A model generated the notes under the pieces. The model saw only the letters and a program-made list of their open reading frames with translations, ran no database searches and was not told the DNA's origin. Shown piece by piece: positions 1 to 9,900 of a stretch of DNA of 64,000 nt (position 1 is its first letter; each line of letters begins with the position of its first letter). This stretch comes from Bog-756 sp049517675 (lineage in GTDB: Bacteria > Actinomycetota > Acidimicrobiia > Acidimicrobiales > RAAP-2). A program made the translations under genes and the position numbers. The DNA is taken from assembly GCA_049517675.1 (NCBI GenBank), contig JBEKRV010000005.1:47751-111750 (forward strand), written 5' to 3'.

Positions 1-204
1 TTCGGGGACGCCGCCGAGTTGACGTGGTGCGTCGAGTCGTTGCTCGAGACCTCGGCCGGTGACGTTCTCGGCGCCCAGGGCCAGGCATATGCCGAGTACG
101 AGTTCGGTTCGACGGATCGGTTCATCGATCGGGTGACCGGGTTGTGCGGCCTGACCGCGACCATCGACGAATCCCCGGCCGACCGTCTCCCGACACCTGC
201 CTGA
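1..204 (+). CDS. C-terminal fragment, possible glycosyltransferase
   Basis: The reading frame is open from the first base and stops at 202–204, giving 67 residues of a protein that starts outside the window. The tail has an A-x-L-x-x-x-V-x-x-L-L pattern, an aromatic stretch (YAEYEF) and FIDRVTGLCGL near the end. This resembles the helical C-terminus of family-4 glycosyltransferases, but there is too little to identify it. It converges on ppx with 78 bases between the stops. Confidence 0.4.
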   Translation, partial: FGDAAELTWCVESLLETSAGDVLGAQGQAYAEYEFGSTDRFIDRVTGLCGLTATIDESPADRLPTPA

Positions 205-282
205 ACGGGCGCCCGACGGTCTTTCCGGGGAAGCCGGACCAAGACGGCAGCGGAGCCCGCAGTCCTCGGGAACCTCTCGCCG

Positions 283-1212
283 TCAGCCGTGTAGTTGCGT
301 GGCCACCATGCCGTCCAGGATGTCCGCCTCGGACACCAGGCACTCGCTGAACCCGAAACGGCGGAGCACCGCGTCGAGGATCATGGTGCCGCCGACGATG
401 ACGTCCTCGCGCCCGGGGACCATGCCGGGACGGGCGAGCCGGTCCGCCCGGGTCTCCCCGGCCAGTCGGTGGAGCCATCCCTCGACGTCCGGGGCCCGCA
501 GCACCGCATGATGGACGCGGTCGCGGTCGTACTCGGCCATTCCCAGGTGGAGCGAGGTGAGGGTGGAGACCGTCCCGGCCAGCCCCACCAGGCGTCGGGC
601 GCCGAGCAGGCGCGGGTGGGTGGTGACCGCCGACTCCAACTGGGCGGCCACCTCCGCCTCGGCGCGGGCCAGTTCATCGGCGTCCGGGGGATCGCTCCGG
701 AGGAACCGTTCGGATAGTCGGACGCAGCCGAGCTGCAACGAGACCGCGGCCAGGTCAGGGTCGTCGGGTCCGTCACCTTCCACCAATTCCGTCGATCCAC
801 CGCCGATGTCGAGGACGAGGAACGGGCCCTCGGCCGGATCGAGGTCGGCCACGGCACCGGCCATCGAGAGCCTTCCCTCGTCGAGGCCGGTCAGGAGCTC
901 GGGGGTGAGGCCGGTAGCCGATCCGGCCGCCTCGAGGAACTCCGCACCGTTGGCCGCGTCCCGTGCCGCCGACGTCGCCACCAATCGGCCCCGGACGACC
1001 CCCAGGTCGTCCATCACCGTGCGGAACTCGGTCAGGACGGCGACACACCGGTCGATCGCCTCCGGCGCCAGGCGCCCGGTGGCGTCGACCCCCTGCCCGA
1101 GACGGGTGATGCGCATCAGCCGTTCGAGCGGCTTGCCGTGCCCGTCGACTACGAGGAGTCGGGTCGAGTTGGTGCCGCAGTCGATGGCGGCGATCGCCGG
1201 GCCGTTGTTCAT
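283..1212 (-). CDS. ppx: Exopolyphosphatase / pppGpp phosphohydrolase (Ppx/GppA family)
   Basis: A 309-residue member of the Ppx/GppA family, which removes terminal phosphates from polyphosphate or converts pppGpp to ppGpp in the cytosol. The sugar-kinase/Hsp70-like ATPase fold is visible: phosphate 1 motif AAIDCGTNSTRLLVVD at the N-terminus, phosphate 2 motif VLDIGGGSTELVEG near residue 140, and LAGTVSTLTSLHL near 215. I start at ATG 1212 because a 20-residue upstream extension is Arg/Gly-rich and absent from the family. The protein lacks the C-terminal HD domain of long Ppx, as usual for the short actinobacterial paralogues. It is last in the eno–ftsB–DUF501–ppx block. Confidence 0.93.
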   Translation of the reverse strand: MNNGPAIAAIDCGTNSTRLLVVDGHGKPLERLMRITRLGQGVDATGRLAPEAIDRCVAVLTEFRTVMDDLGVVRGRLVATSAARDAANGAEFLEAAGSATGLTPELLTGLDEGRLSMAGAVADLDPAEGPFLVLDIGGGSTELVEGDGPDDPDLAAVSLQLGCVRLSERFLRSDPPDADELARAEAEVAAQLESAVTTHPRLLGARRLVGLAGTVSTLTSLHLGMAEYDRDRVHHAVLRAPDVEGWLHRLAGETRADRLARPGMVPGREDVIVGGTMILDAVLRRFGFSECLVSEADILDGMVATQLHG

Positions 1213-1291
1213 GCCGCCCTTGCTACCACGACCCCCGCCAACACGACGCCGTGTGAGGACCCCGCGCGCCAACCGCCGGCGACGGGCCGGG

Positions 1292-1774
1292 TCAGGCCGG
1301 CCGGAGGCCGATCTGTCGGGCCGTCCACTCCCCCACCGGATCGTCGGCCCCGGTCAGCCACCAGGCCAGGTGGGCGTGGAGGCACTTGACCCCCACCCGG
1401 GTGCCGCCCACCCCGCCCGAGGGTCGTGGCCCGGCGTGATCCGGATCGATCAACGCGTCCCGCTCGGCGGCGTACTCGGCGTGGGCTGCGGCGATCCGGT
1501 CGGCCGGAACCGCCGCTTCGGCGGCACGCACGCCTCCCGTCGACTCGAGCCGACTCACCACCTCCCGGAGGTACGGATCGCACAGCCAGTAGCGGGTGGG
1601 CATGGGTGTCCCGTCGTCGAGGAACGGGGCGTTGGCGATGACGGCCGGCGTCCCGTCCTCGGCACGGACGACGACCTCGAAGGCACCTCCCGGCGTCCGG
1701 CCCAGCAACTCGGTGACCACGAGCAGGTCGTCCGACGGACCGGCGTCGGCCGCGCCCGCGCCCGGCGGGCTCAC
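1292..1774 (-). CDS. DUF501 family protein
   Basis: A 160-residue protein matching DUF501, which in Actinobacteria sits between ftsB/divIC and ppx, as here. The diagnostic C-terminal block GVKCLHAHLAWWLTG, followed by DPVGEW, is present, as is RYWLCDPYL in the middle. Its ATG overlaps the stop of the upstream ftsB-like gene by 4 nt, so the two are probably translated together. The biochemical function of the family is not established. Location suggests a link to division or envelope growth, which is inference. Confidence 0.9.
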   Translation of the reverse strand: MSPPGAGAADAGPSDDLLVVTELLGRTPGGAFEVVVRAEDGTPAVIANAPFLDDGTPMPTRYWLCDPYLREVVSRLESTGGVRAAEAAVPADRIAAAHAEYAAERDALIDPDHAGPRPSGGVGGTRVGVKCLHAHLAWWLTGADDPVGEWTARQIGLRPA

Positions 1775-2619
1775 TTCCAGAATTCGAGCGACGACGAGAC
1801 TCTCGACCAGAAGCTGGACGGCACCGGCGCAGCTGACCCACCCGGTCGGGATCCGCCGACCGAGGGTGCGGCAGCGGTGGCCGGGGCCGTCACCTGGGGC
1901 AGCCCCGGGTCGGGTGTCATGTCGGGCGCGTCCGCCGGGTCGACCACCGGTTGGTCGGCCGGGTCTCCGACCGTCGGGGATCCCGGGGCGGTCGGGGTCG
2001 TCTGCCCGGTGGGTGGCAGGATGACGAAGAGGGACTGTCCCGGCTCGACCAGCTGGTACTCCTGCTGGGCGAGGCGCTTCACCTCGGCATTCGAGTTGAG
2101 CTGCTGGCGCTGCTCGGCGAGGAGCGCGTTCTGGTGTTGCAGCTGGGACAGTTGGGCCGCCTCGGCCGACAGCTGCTTGTGCTGGCTGAGGAGCACGGAC
2201 AGCGGGAAGCTGGTGACCAGGATCGCCACCGCGGCGATACCGGCCAGGATCACCGGTATCCGGTTCCGCCGTCGTTCGGCGGCGGCACGCTCCTCACCGG
2301 AGCGCTTGACGGGCCGGGACGCGGTCGGCCGCGAGGCTGCGCCGGGACGTCGTCCGGAGGCCGGCCGTGCGGCCTTGACCCCCAGGCGGGTGGACGGTGA
2401 GTGCTTCGACGCAGCACCCTTCGTGCCCTTCTTGTCCTCCGTGCGCCGTCCGGCCGCCGGTGCCTTCGGTGCCGCCGATTGGCGGGCCGACGAACCGACC
2501 GTAGACCGTCGGGACCCGCTGGTCACCGTGGCCCGCCCGGTCGGCTTCGCCCGCGACGGCGTGCCCGCCGGCGCGCTCTTCCTGCCCGGCCGCGACCTGG
2601 TGTGGGCCCCTGTGCTCAC
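1771..2619 (-). CDS. FtsB/DivIC-like septum formation initiator
   Basis: A 282-residue bitopic membrane protein. About 130 N-terminal residues are basic and disordered (Ser/Thr/Arg/Lys/Pro rich). One transmembrane segment follows (VILAGIAAVAILVTSFPLSVLL), then a leucine-zipper coiled coil (QHKQLSAEAAQLSQLQHQ) and the motif EYQLVEPGQS typical of the septum-initiator family. An Ala/Pro/Asp-rich extracytoplasmic tail ends in SLEFWK. FtsB/DivIC proteins join FtsL and FtsQ in the divisome. The GTG start overlaps the enolase stop (GTGA). The long basic cytoplasmic head is typical of actinobacterial versions. The exact start is supported only by coupling to eno. Confidence 0.85.
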   Translation of the reverse strand: MSTGAHTRSRPGRKSAPAGTPSRAKPTGRATVTSGSRRSTVGSSARQSAAPKAPAAGRRTEDKKGTKGAASKHSPSTRLGVKAARPASGRRPGAASRPTASRPVKRSGEERAAAERRRNRIPVILAGIAAVAILVTSFPLSVLLSQHKQLSAEAAQLSQLQHQNALLAEQRQQLNSNAEVKRLAQQEYQLVEPGQSLFVILPPTGQTTPTAPGSPTVGDPADQPVVDPADAPDMTPDPGLPQVTAPATAAAPSVGGSRPGGSAAPVPSSFWSRVSSSLEFWK

Positions 2620-3905
2620 CCGGTGCGACCCGGGGACGATAATGCGGCACCGCCCAGGAAGGCGGCTGACTCGCCCAGCTGTTCCTCGATGCGGAGGAGC
2701 TGGTTGTACTTGGCGACCCGGTCCGAACGGGCCGGCGCGCCGGTCTTGATCTGCCCGCAGTTGGTGGCCACGGCGAGATCGGCGATGGTCGTGTCCTCGG
2801 TCTCGCCGGAGCGGTGGGACATCACGCAGGCATACGAGTTGCGGGTGGCGAGGGCCATGGTGTCGAGGGTCTCCGTGAGCGACCCGATCTGGTTCACCTT
2901 GATGAGGATGGAATTGGCCGTACCGGAGTCGATCCCCCGCTGCAGGCGCTCCTCGTTGGTGACGAACAGGTCGTCGCCGACCAGCTGCACCCGCGAGCCG
3001 AGTGCCTTGGTGAGGGCGGCCCAGCCGTCCCAGTCGTCCTCGGCCATGCCGTCCTCGAGCGACACGATCGGGTACCGGTCGGCCAGGTCGACGTAGTAGG
3101 CCACCATCTCCTCGGAGGAGAGCGTGCGCCCCTCGCCGGCCAGGACGTAGGCCCCGTCGCGGTAGAGCTCGCTGGCGGCAGGGTCCATGGCGATGGCGAT
3201 CTCGTCGCCGGGCACCCGCCCTGCGGCCTCGATGGCCTCGACCAGGATGCGGACCGCCTCCTCGTTGGAGGCCAGATCGGGAGCGAAGCCGCCTTCGTCG
3301 CCCACCGCGGTCGACAGTCCCCGCTGGTGCAGGACACCGGCCAGGCGGTGGTACGTCTCCACGCCCCACCGCAGGGCCTCGGCGAACGAGGCCGCCCCGA
3401 CCGGCATGATCATGAACTCCTGGAGGTCGACCGAATTGTCGGCGTGGACCCCGCCGTTCACCACGTTCATCATCGGCACCGGCAGCACGTGCGCGTTGGC
3501 GCCGCCCACGTAGCGGAAGAGCGGGAGCTCCAACTCGTCGGCGGCGGCCCGGGCCGTGGCCAGCGATACACCGAGGATGGCGTTGGCGCCCAGGCGGCCC
3601 TTGTTCGGGGTCCCGTCGGCGTCGATCATGGCCAGGTCGATCGAGCGCTGGTCCAGCGCGTCGAACCCTTCGAGGAAGTCGGCGATCTCGCCGTTCACCG
3701 AAGCGACGGCGGCCAGGACCCCCTTGCCCCCGTAGCGGTCGCCGCCGTCGCGCAACTCCACGGCCTCGAAGGTCCCGGTGGAGGCGCCCGAGGGCACGAT
3801 GGCCCGCCCGGAGGCTCCGGAATCGAGGACCACCTCGACCTCGACGGTGGGGTTGCCACGGGAGTCGAGGACCTCCCGGCCGATTACCTGTTCGATCAAG
3901 CTCAC
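2616..3905 (-). CDS. eno: Enolase
   Basis: Enolase interconverts 2-phosphoglycerate and phosphoenolpyruvate. At 429 residues the length is standard. Visible signatures: EVLDSRGNPTVEVEV at the N-terminus, VPMMNVVNGGVHADNSVDLQEFMI around residue 150, the catalytic-lysine region KVNQIGSLTETL, the Mg-binding region LEDGMAEDDW and GDDLFVTN, and SHRSGETEDTTIADLAVA. I choose the GTG at 3905 (VSLIEQVIGREVLDSRGN), which aligns with the family start. An upstream in-frame ATG at 3938 would add 11 non-conserved residues. Confidence 0.97.
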   Translation of the reverse strand: MSLIEQVIGREVLDSRGNPTVEVEVVLDSGASGRAIVPSGASTGTFEAVELRDGGDRYGGKGVLAAVASVNGEIADFLEGFDALDQRSIDLAMIDADGTPNKGRLGANAILGVSLATARAAADELELPLFRYVGGANAHVLPVPMMNVVNGGVHADNSVDLQEFMIMPVGAASFAEALRWGVETYHRLAGVLHQRGLSTAVGDEGGFAPDLASNEEAVRILVEAIEAAGRVPGDEIAIAMDPAASELYRDGAYVLAGEGRTLSSEEMVAYYVDLADRYPIVSLEDGMAEDDWDGWAALTKALGSRVQLVGDDLFVTNEERLQRGIDSGTANSILIKVNQIGSLTETLDTMALATRNSYACVMSHRSGETEDTTIADLAVATNCGQIKTGAPARSDRVAKYNQLLRIEEQLGESAAFLGGAALSSPGRTG

Positions 3906-4014
3906 TGTGGGGGGTCGCTCCTGCTCGCGGTGCCGCAAACGCTACCACCCACCACCCTGTGGACCAGGGATTTCTCGCCCATTTCGCCACGTGTGCGCCG
4001 GGAGGGGCGACCGG

Positions 4015-5472
4015 TCAGCCCTGTTCTTCGACCTCGACCCGAAAGGCACGCGAGCGGGAGAGCAGCGCCGTCTCGGGGTCGATCCCGAGCGCTCGGGCCA
4101 CGCCCACCGCGGCGAAGAGGAGTTCCCCCACCTCGTCGGCTCGGTCGCGGGCACCGCCCTCGCCGTCGGCGACACCGCCCGACGGCTCGGTCGCCGAACG
4201 CAGGGCGGCGACCCCGTCGGCCACCCGTCCGGCCTCGTCGGCCAGGGTGGGGAGCACCATGCCGATGGCGGCCGCCTTGCGCTGCAGCTTGGCCGCGAGG
4301 GCGAGGGCGGGCAGCGCGGCCGGGATCCCCTCGGTGACGCTGGACCGCCCCTTCTCGGCCTTCTTGATGGTCTCCCAATTGGCCGCCACGTCCTCGGGAG
4401 TCTCGGCCGACACGTCCCCGAACACGTGGGGATGGCGGCCCACCAGCTTGTCGTGCACCCCCCGGGCCACGTCGGCCAAGGTGAAGCGACCCTCCTCGGC
4501 GGCCAGTGTGGCATGGAAGTAGACCTGGAAGAGCAGGTCGCCGAGCTCCTCCTCGAGATGGGCCACGGCCACCGCCTCCCGGTCGTCCCCGCCGGATCCG
4601 GCCGCCCCGGCGTCGGGTCCGGACTCCCGGTCGTCGGCATCGACGGCCGTGAGGCCGTCGATCGCCTCCAGGACCTCGTGGGACTCCTCCAACAGGTGCC
4701 GCCCGAGCGAGGCATGGGTCTGGCGCCGGTCCCAGGGGCAGCGCTCGCGCAGGGTGTGGACCAGTTCGTCGAGGGCCACCAGCTCGGCGGCGACCGGCGC
4801 GGCCAGCCGGGAGATCCACACCGAGGTCAGGTGGTCCGGTTCGAAGCACCGGTCGAGGTCGTCCCACGGGACCTGCCACACCCGTTCGTCGGGCAGGCCC
4901 AGGTGGTGCAGGACCGTCACCGGGGTCCCGGGTGGCGACTCGACGGAGAGCTTGACGTCGGAGAGGACCTGACGACTCCAGCACTGGGCGACCAACAGCG
5001 GCCCACGCTCGCCGGCGGCGTCGACGGCGAACCGCTCGGCGTCGACGATGCGGACACCGGCGTCCACCGGGTCCACGCCGAGCCGGGCGAATGCCAGGTC
5101 GAGGAACGAGACCGACGGGTGGACGACGACGGCGACCCGACCCGAGACGACGCGCGGGTCGGCGGCGAGGAGCACCACCGTGCGCTCGGCGACGGTGGGC
5201 GATCCCGGCACGGCGTAGACGACGGGCCCGCCGGCGACGGCGGCGTCGACCAGGTCGGCGACGATCCCCCGGTAGACGTCGTCGAAGGTGTCCGCTCCCT
5301 CGTAGTGGTGGTCGAAGGACGCCGCGCCCGGGACCGCGGCGGCGGCCGGGTGGCGGCCGGTGCGGAGGAACACCCGCGTCGCCCGGTCGAGCAGTCCGAG
5401 GGTCTCCGCGGTGATCAGATCGGGGCCGGCCGGGCCGAGGCCGACGACGTCGATGCGGGGGACGTCGGCCAC
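4015..5472 (-). CDS. mazG: Tetrapyrrole methylase–MazG fusion (YabN-like)
   Basis: A 485-residue two-domain protein. The N-terminal half (to about residue 225) has tetrapyrrole-methylase features: IDVVGLGPAGPDLIT at the start, a VYAVPGSPTVAERTV glycine loop, and PVTVLHHLG near the end. The C-terminal half is a MazG nucleoside-triphosphate pyrophosphohydrolase: CPWDRRQTHASLGRHLLEESHEVLEAI supplies the metal-binding ExxE helix, followed by HLEEELGDLLFQVYFHA and KLVGRHPHVFGD. The architecture matches Bacillus YabN. The GTG at 5472 follows the parvulin gene stop by 8 nt. MazG removes aberrant NTPs. The target of the methylase-like half is unknown. Confidence 0.88.
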   Translation of the reverse strand: MADVPRIDVVGLGPAGPDLITAETLGLLDRATRVFLRTGRHPAAAAVPGAASFDHHYEGADTFDDVYRGIVADLVDAAVAGGPVVYAVPGSPTVAERTVVLLAADPRVVSGRVAVVVHPSVSFLDLAFARLGVDPVDAGVRIVDAERFAVDAAGERGPLLVAQCWSRQVLSDVKLSVESPPGTPVTVLHHLGLPDERVWQVPWDDLDRCFEPDHLTSVWISRLAAPVAAELVALDELVHTLRERCPWDRRQTHASLGRHLLEESHEVLEAIDGLTAVDADDRESGPDAGAAGSGGDDREAVAVAHLEEELGDLLFQVYFHATLAAEEGRFTLADVARGVHDKLVGRHPHVFGDVSAETPEDVAANWETIKKAEKGRSSVTEGIPAALPALALAAKLQRKAAAIGMVLPTLADEAGRVADGVAALRSATEPSGGVADGEGGARDRADEVGELLFAAVGVARALGIDPETALLSRSRAFRVEVEEQG

Positions 5473-5480
5473 CGGGGCGA

Positions 5481-6752
5481 TCAGCCCGCGGTGCCCGAGG
5501 TCGTGGTCCCCGTCGACGACCCGGTGCCGGTCGATCCCGCGGTGCCAGACGACCCGGTGCCGGTCGATCCCGCGGTGCCAGACGACCCGGTGCCGGTCGA
5601 TCCCGCGGTGCCAGACGACCCGGTGCCGGTCGACGACCCGGCACCCGACGACGCGCTCCCGGTCGACGATGCGAGGTACGACGGCTGCAGGTACCGGGCG
5701 GGCGGCGGCGACGGCGGCGTGATCTTGATGCCGCCCCACGTCCCGTACTGGGGGTTGACGGCGATCGAGGAGTGGCGGGCGTAGGCGACCAGCTCGGTCG
5801 ACACCCGCTGGACGTTCGCGGTGGCGTGCAGAAGCTCCTGTCGGATGACGGTCGCGGCCGACGCCACCGGCTGCACGGTGCGACTGGTGACCTCGTAGAC
5901 CGCCCAGGTCCCCTGGGAGGTGAGGATAGGCGTCACCGGTTGTCCCACCGTCACCGAGGTGAGCTGCAACGACTGGAGCACCTGGGACTCGGGGAAGTCG
6001 CAACCGAGCTGTCCGCCGCTGGACGCGGTCTGCTCGTCGACGGAGTCCGCGGTGGCGAGCTGCGAGAACGACGCTCCGGCCTGGAGCTTGGCGACGATGG
6101 CATTGGCCTGGGCTTGGGTGTCGGTGGCGATGACGCCGACGCAGTCGAAGGTGAACTGGTCTTCGTTGGCCGCGTAGTAGTTGAGCACGGCCGCATTCGA
6201 CAGGTCGGCCCCCCGGGCCAGCAGCGCGTCGTCGACCGCCTGATTGGCGAGTTGGTTGTTGCGTACGGTGGCGGGCAGGGCAGCGAGCAGTTCCGGTCCG
6301 GTGAACGCCGATCCGTCGACCTGCTGGCAGTGGGACACCTCCCCGGCGGCGGTCGCCTGCTGGACCATGCTGGAGATCTCGCCGGTGAGACTCGACGTGA
6401 AGACGCTCTGGGCTTCGGACAGGTCGGCGCCGGACAGGTGGAGGTCGTGCGCGGCGGCGTACTGGGCGGACACCAGGTAGCTCACCAGACTGCTGAGCAC
6501 GTACCCGGCGAAGTCCATCTGGTACGTGCCGGAGCCGCCGCTGCCTTCGCCGGCGGGGGCGTCCTGGAGCGCGACGATGCACTGGCCCGCGTCCGAATTC
6601 TGCAGGGCGTTCATCTCGGTGTTGAGCGTGGAGACCGAGACGGTGTCCCCGTTGACGGAGGCGGCGTTCGGGGTGACGTTGCACGCTGAGGTCGCCGCGC
6701 CGATGGCGAGGACGGAGACGAGGGCTACCAGGCCTGTGGGGATGCGCTTCAC
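5481..6752 (-). CDS. Parvulin/SurA-like peptidyl-prolyl isomerase lipoprotein
   Basis: A 423-residue exported protein. The N-terminus is a lipoprotein signal peptide (MKRIPTGLVALVSVLAIGAA) with lipobox TSAC, so the mature protein should be tethered through Cys24. A SurA-N-like helical region follows, then a PpiC-type parvulin domain at about residues 190–300 (QAQANAIVAKLQAGASFSQLA, then GGQLGCDFPES and WAVYEVTSR). The last ~55 residues are low-complexity Gly/Ser/Thr repeats encoded by a 33-bp tandem repeat. It probably acts as an extracytoplasmic folding factor. It sits between mfd and mazG, the usual actinobacterial order. Confidence 0.85.
   Translation of the reverse strand: MKRIPTGLVALVSVLAIGAATSACNVTPNAASVNGDTVSVSTLNTEMNALQNSDAGQCIVALQDAPAGEGSGGSGTYQMDFAGYVLSSLVSYLVSAQYAAAHDLHLSGADLSEAQSVFTSSLTGEISSMVQQATAAGEVSHCQQVDGSAFTGPELLAALPATVRNNQLANQAVDDALLARGADLSNAAVLNYYAANEDQFTFDCVGVIATDTQAQANAIVAKLQAGASFSQLATADSVDEQTASSGGQLGCDFPESQVLQSLQLTSVTVGQPVTPILTSQGTWAVYEVTSRTVQPVASAATVIRQELLHATANVQRVSTELVAYARHSSIAVNPQYGTWGGIKITPPSPPPARYLQPSYLASSTGSASSGAGSSTGTGSSGTAGSTGTGSSGTAGSTGTGSSGTAGSTGTGSSTGTTTSGTAG
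5516..5633 (-). repeat. 33-bp tandem repeat in the 3' end of the parvulin gene
   Basis: Three exact 33-bp units (5516–5548, 5549–5581, 5582–5614) and a 19-bp partial fourth. Each encodes an 11-residue Gly/Ser/Thr unit (…TGTGSSGTAGS…). The unit is a multiple of 3, so copy-number changes keep the frame and only lengthen the disordered tail. Confidence 0.95.
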
Positions 6753-6810
6753 GGCGAGGATGCTAATGGCACCGGACGGGGGCCTCGTATCGGGCGCCTC
6801 CGAGGTGTGG

Positions 6811-6840
6811 GGGCCTCCGGATCATCCGGCCCGGAGGCCC
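6811..6840 (-). terminator. Strong hairpin downstream of mfd
   Basis: A perfect 10-bp stem (GGGCCTCCGG at 6811–6820 paired with CCGGAGGCCC at 6831–6840) with a 10-nt loop lies just beyond the mfd stop and ahead of the parvulin gene. No T-run follows, so efficient Rho-independent termination is uncertain, as is common in high-GC Actinobacteria. Confidence 0.6.
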
Positions 6841-6916
6841 TCAGTCCGGCGGCACCAGCTCAGTCCGGCGGCACCAGCTCAGTCCGGCGGCACCAGCTCA
6901 GTCCGGCGGCACCAGC
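6841..6916 (-). repeat. Four tandem 19-bp copies covering the mfd stop codon
   Basis: Four identical 19-bp units (6841–6859, 6860–6878, 6879–6897, 6898–6916). The copy nearest the gene encodes the last residues of Mfd plus its stop (…ELVPPD, stop). The other three lie 3' of the gene, so loss of the first stop would simply reuse another copy or shift frame. Confidence 0.95.
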
Positions 6917-9900
6917 TCGCGCAACAGCGACACCAGACCGGCGGCGTAGGCGCCGGTGGCGGGGTCCGGCGCGACGGGGAAGGTGAGGCGGTGGGCCTCG
7001 GGCTGGTAGGTGCCACCGGGGGCCAGACGGCGGAGCCGGACCTCGGCCGAGGCGGGCAGGGTGATCGGGGTCAGCTTGGCCACGGCGCGCCCTCCGGGGC
7101 CACCCCGGGGACCGGCACCCTCCCCGGCGAACCGCGGCAGCGACACCGCGAGGTCGACGACACCGAGGCGCTGGCACTCGACCCGTAGCAGGGCGACGTC
7201 GAGCAGCGCGTCGGCCGGGGCCGGAAGCGGTCCGAACCGGTCCACCCACTCGGTGCGGACGTCCTCCACCTGCTCGACGGTGCGGACGGCCGACAGCCGC
7301 CGGTAGGCCTCGAGCCGGACGTCCTCGGCCTCGACGTAGTCCGGGGGGAGGTGGGCGGCGTCGGGCAGGTCGATCGACAGCTCGACCGGCTGGGGGCGGG
7401 GCTCCCCCTTCAGCTCCGCGACCGCCTCGGACACCATCTGGACGTAGAGGTCGTAGCCGACGGCGGCGATGTGGCCCGACTGGTCGCGCCCGAGCAGGTT
7501 GCCCGCCCCCCTGATCTGCAGGTCGCGCAAGGCGATCTTGAACCCCGAGCCGAGCTCGGTGTGGTCGCCGATCGTCCGGAGGCGCTCGTAGGCCGTCTCG
7601 GACAGGACCCGGTCGGCCGGGTGGAACAGGTAGGCGTAGGCGCGCATCCCCGCCCGGCCGACCCGGCCCCGCAGCTGGTGGAGCTGGCCCAGCCCGAGCA
7701 GGTCGGCCCGATCGACGACCAGGGTGTTGACCGCCGGCATGTCGATCCCGGACTCGACGATGGTGGTGCACACCAGGACGTCGTACGCGCCCTGCCAGAA
7801 GTCGAGGACCACCTTCTCCAGGGTCCCTTCGTCCATCTGGCCGTGGGCCACGGCCACCCGGGCCTCGGGGGCCATCCGCCGGACCCGGGTGGCGGTCGCC
7901 TCGATGTCCTGGACCCGGTTGTGCACGTAGAAGACCTGACCCTCGCGGAGCAGTTCCCGTCGGATGGCCTCGGACGCGGCCGCCTCGTCGAACTCGCCGA
8001 CGTGGGTGAGGATGGGCCGCCGGGCCGCCGGCGGGGTGTTGACCATGGACAGGTCGCGGATGCCGGTCAGGGCCATCTCGAGGGTGCGGGGGATGGGGCT
8101 GGCCGTCAGGGTCAGCACGTCGACCCCGTCGGCCATGGCTTTGATCGCCTCCTTGTGGGAGACGCCGAACCGCTGCTCCTCGTCCACGACCAGCAGTCCC
8201 AGCTTCTTGAGGGTCACGTCCTGGCCGAGCAGGCGGTGGGTCCCCACCACGACGTCGACGGAGCCGTCGGCCAGGCCGGCCAGGACCTCGGACGTCTGGG
8301 CCTGGGTCAGGAACCGGCTGAGGAGTGCCACCTTGACCGGGAACGGCGCAAAGCGGTCGGCGAAGGTCTGTGCGTGCTGGCTGGCCAACAGGGTGGTCGG
8401 CACCAGGACGGCAGCCTGGTACCCGTCCTGGACGGCCTTGAACACCGCCCGGATCGCCACCTCGGTCTTCCCGAACCCCACGTCGCCGCAGACCAGGCGG
8501 TCCATCGGCTGCGGCCGCTCCATGTCGGCCTTGACCTCCTCGATCGCCCGCAGCTGGTCGGACGTCTCCACGAACGGGAACGACGACTCGAGCTCGGCCT
8601 GCCACGGCGTGTCCGGGCCGAAGGCGTGCCCGGGCGCCTCGAGGCGGCGGCGGTAGAGGGCGACCAGCTCCTCGGCGATCTCGTGCACGGCGGCCCGGGC
8701 CCGGGACCGCGCCTTCTGCCACTCGGAACCACCCAGTCGGTTGACGGTGGGCGAGTCGCCGCCCACGTAGGGGGTCAACAGCTCGATCTGGTCGGTCGGG
8801 AGGTAGAGGCGGTCCCCGCCGCGGTACTCGAGGAGGAGGTAGTCGCGGGTGGCGCCTCCCATGGTCCGGGTGACCATGCCCCCGTAGAGGGCCACCCCGT
8901 GCTGGCGGTGGACCACGTAGCTGCCCGGGGCCAGGTCGTCGAAGAAGCCGTCGACCGGGCGGGCCCGGGTCCGGGCCTGGCGGTGCGGACGCATCCGACC
9001 GGTCACGTCGGACTCGGTCAGTACGGCCACCTTGCATCCGGGGAGCACGAATCCCCTGTCGACCGAGGCGGCGACGATCCGTGCGCCGGCGACTCCGAGG
9101 TCGTCGCCCTCGGCGGCCACCGGGACGAGGAGCCCCTCCTCGGCCAGCAGGCCCGAGAGCCGGGCGGCACCTCCGGCGGTGGTGGTGCACAGCACCACGG
9201 CGTACCCGGCCTCGGTCAGTGAACGGACCTGGGCGGCCATCCGGTTGCCGTCGCCCAGGATCGGCTCCCACCCGCGGCTCTCCACCAGGGGGACGTCGGG
9301 GCCCTCGGCCGAGGGTACGAGCGACACGACCGACGCCGACGTGCCGGTGAGCAGCCGGTCGAAGGGGACGTGCAGCCGGGGGGCGTCGCCTCCGGCGGCA
9401 AGTCCCCAGGTGTCGGCCAGCGCGTCGGCCAGCGCCGACTCCTCCTCCAGCAGCTCGGAGGCCCGGTCGCGGACCCGTCTCGGCTCGACGAGCACCACCA
9501 GGGCGTCGTCGTCCAACAGGTCGCAGAGCAGCTCGTCCCCCTCGGTCAGCCACGGCAGCCACGACTCCATCCCGTCGAACTGCTCGCCGTCCGCGATGCG
9601 ATCCCACTGGTGGCGTCCCCACGGGGCCGAGCCGACCAGGTCGGCGGCACGCTTCCGCATGGCCTCGTCGGCGACCAGCTCCCGGCAGCCGTAGAGCTCG
9701 ACGACGTCGAGGTCGTCGGTGGACCGCTGGTCGGCGACGTCGAACCGGGTGAGCCGGTCGACCTCGTCACCCCACAGGTCGATGCGCACCGGCTCGTCGG
9801 CCGTGGACGGGAAGACGTCGACGATGCCGCCCCGCACGGCGATCTCGCCACGGTGCTCGACCAGCGACTCGCGCCGGTAGCCGAGCCCGACCAGGTCGGC

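Noticed and set aside
557..2749. Long open frames antisense to ppx, DUF501 and ftsB
   Set aside because: Composition (Arg/Ser/Pro/Gly) and lack of any domain mark them as shadows of GC-rich genes on the other strand.
5516..5633. Regulatory repeats
   Set aside because: In-frame 33-bp units encode a Gly/Ser/Thr tail. Simple coding repeat expansion explains them.
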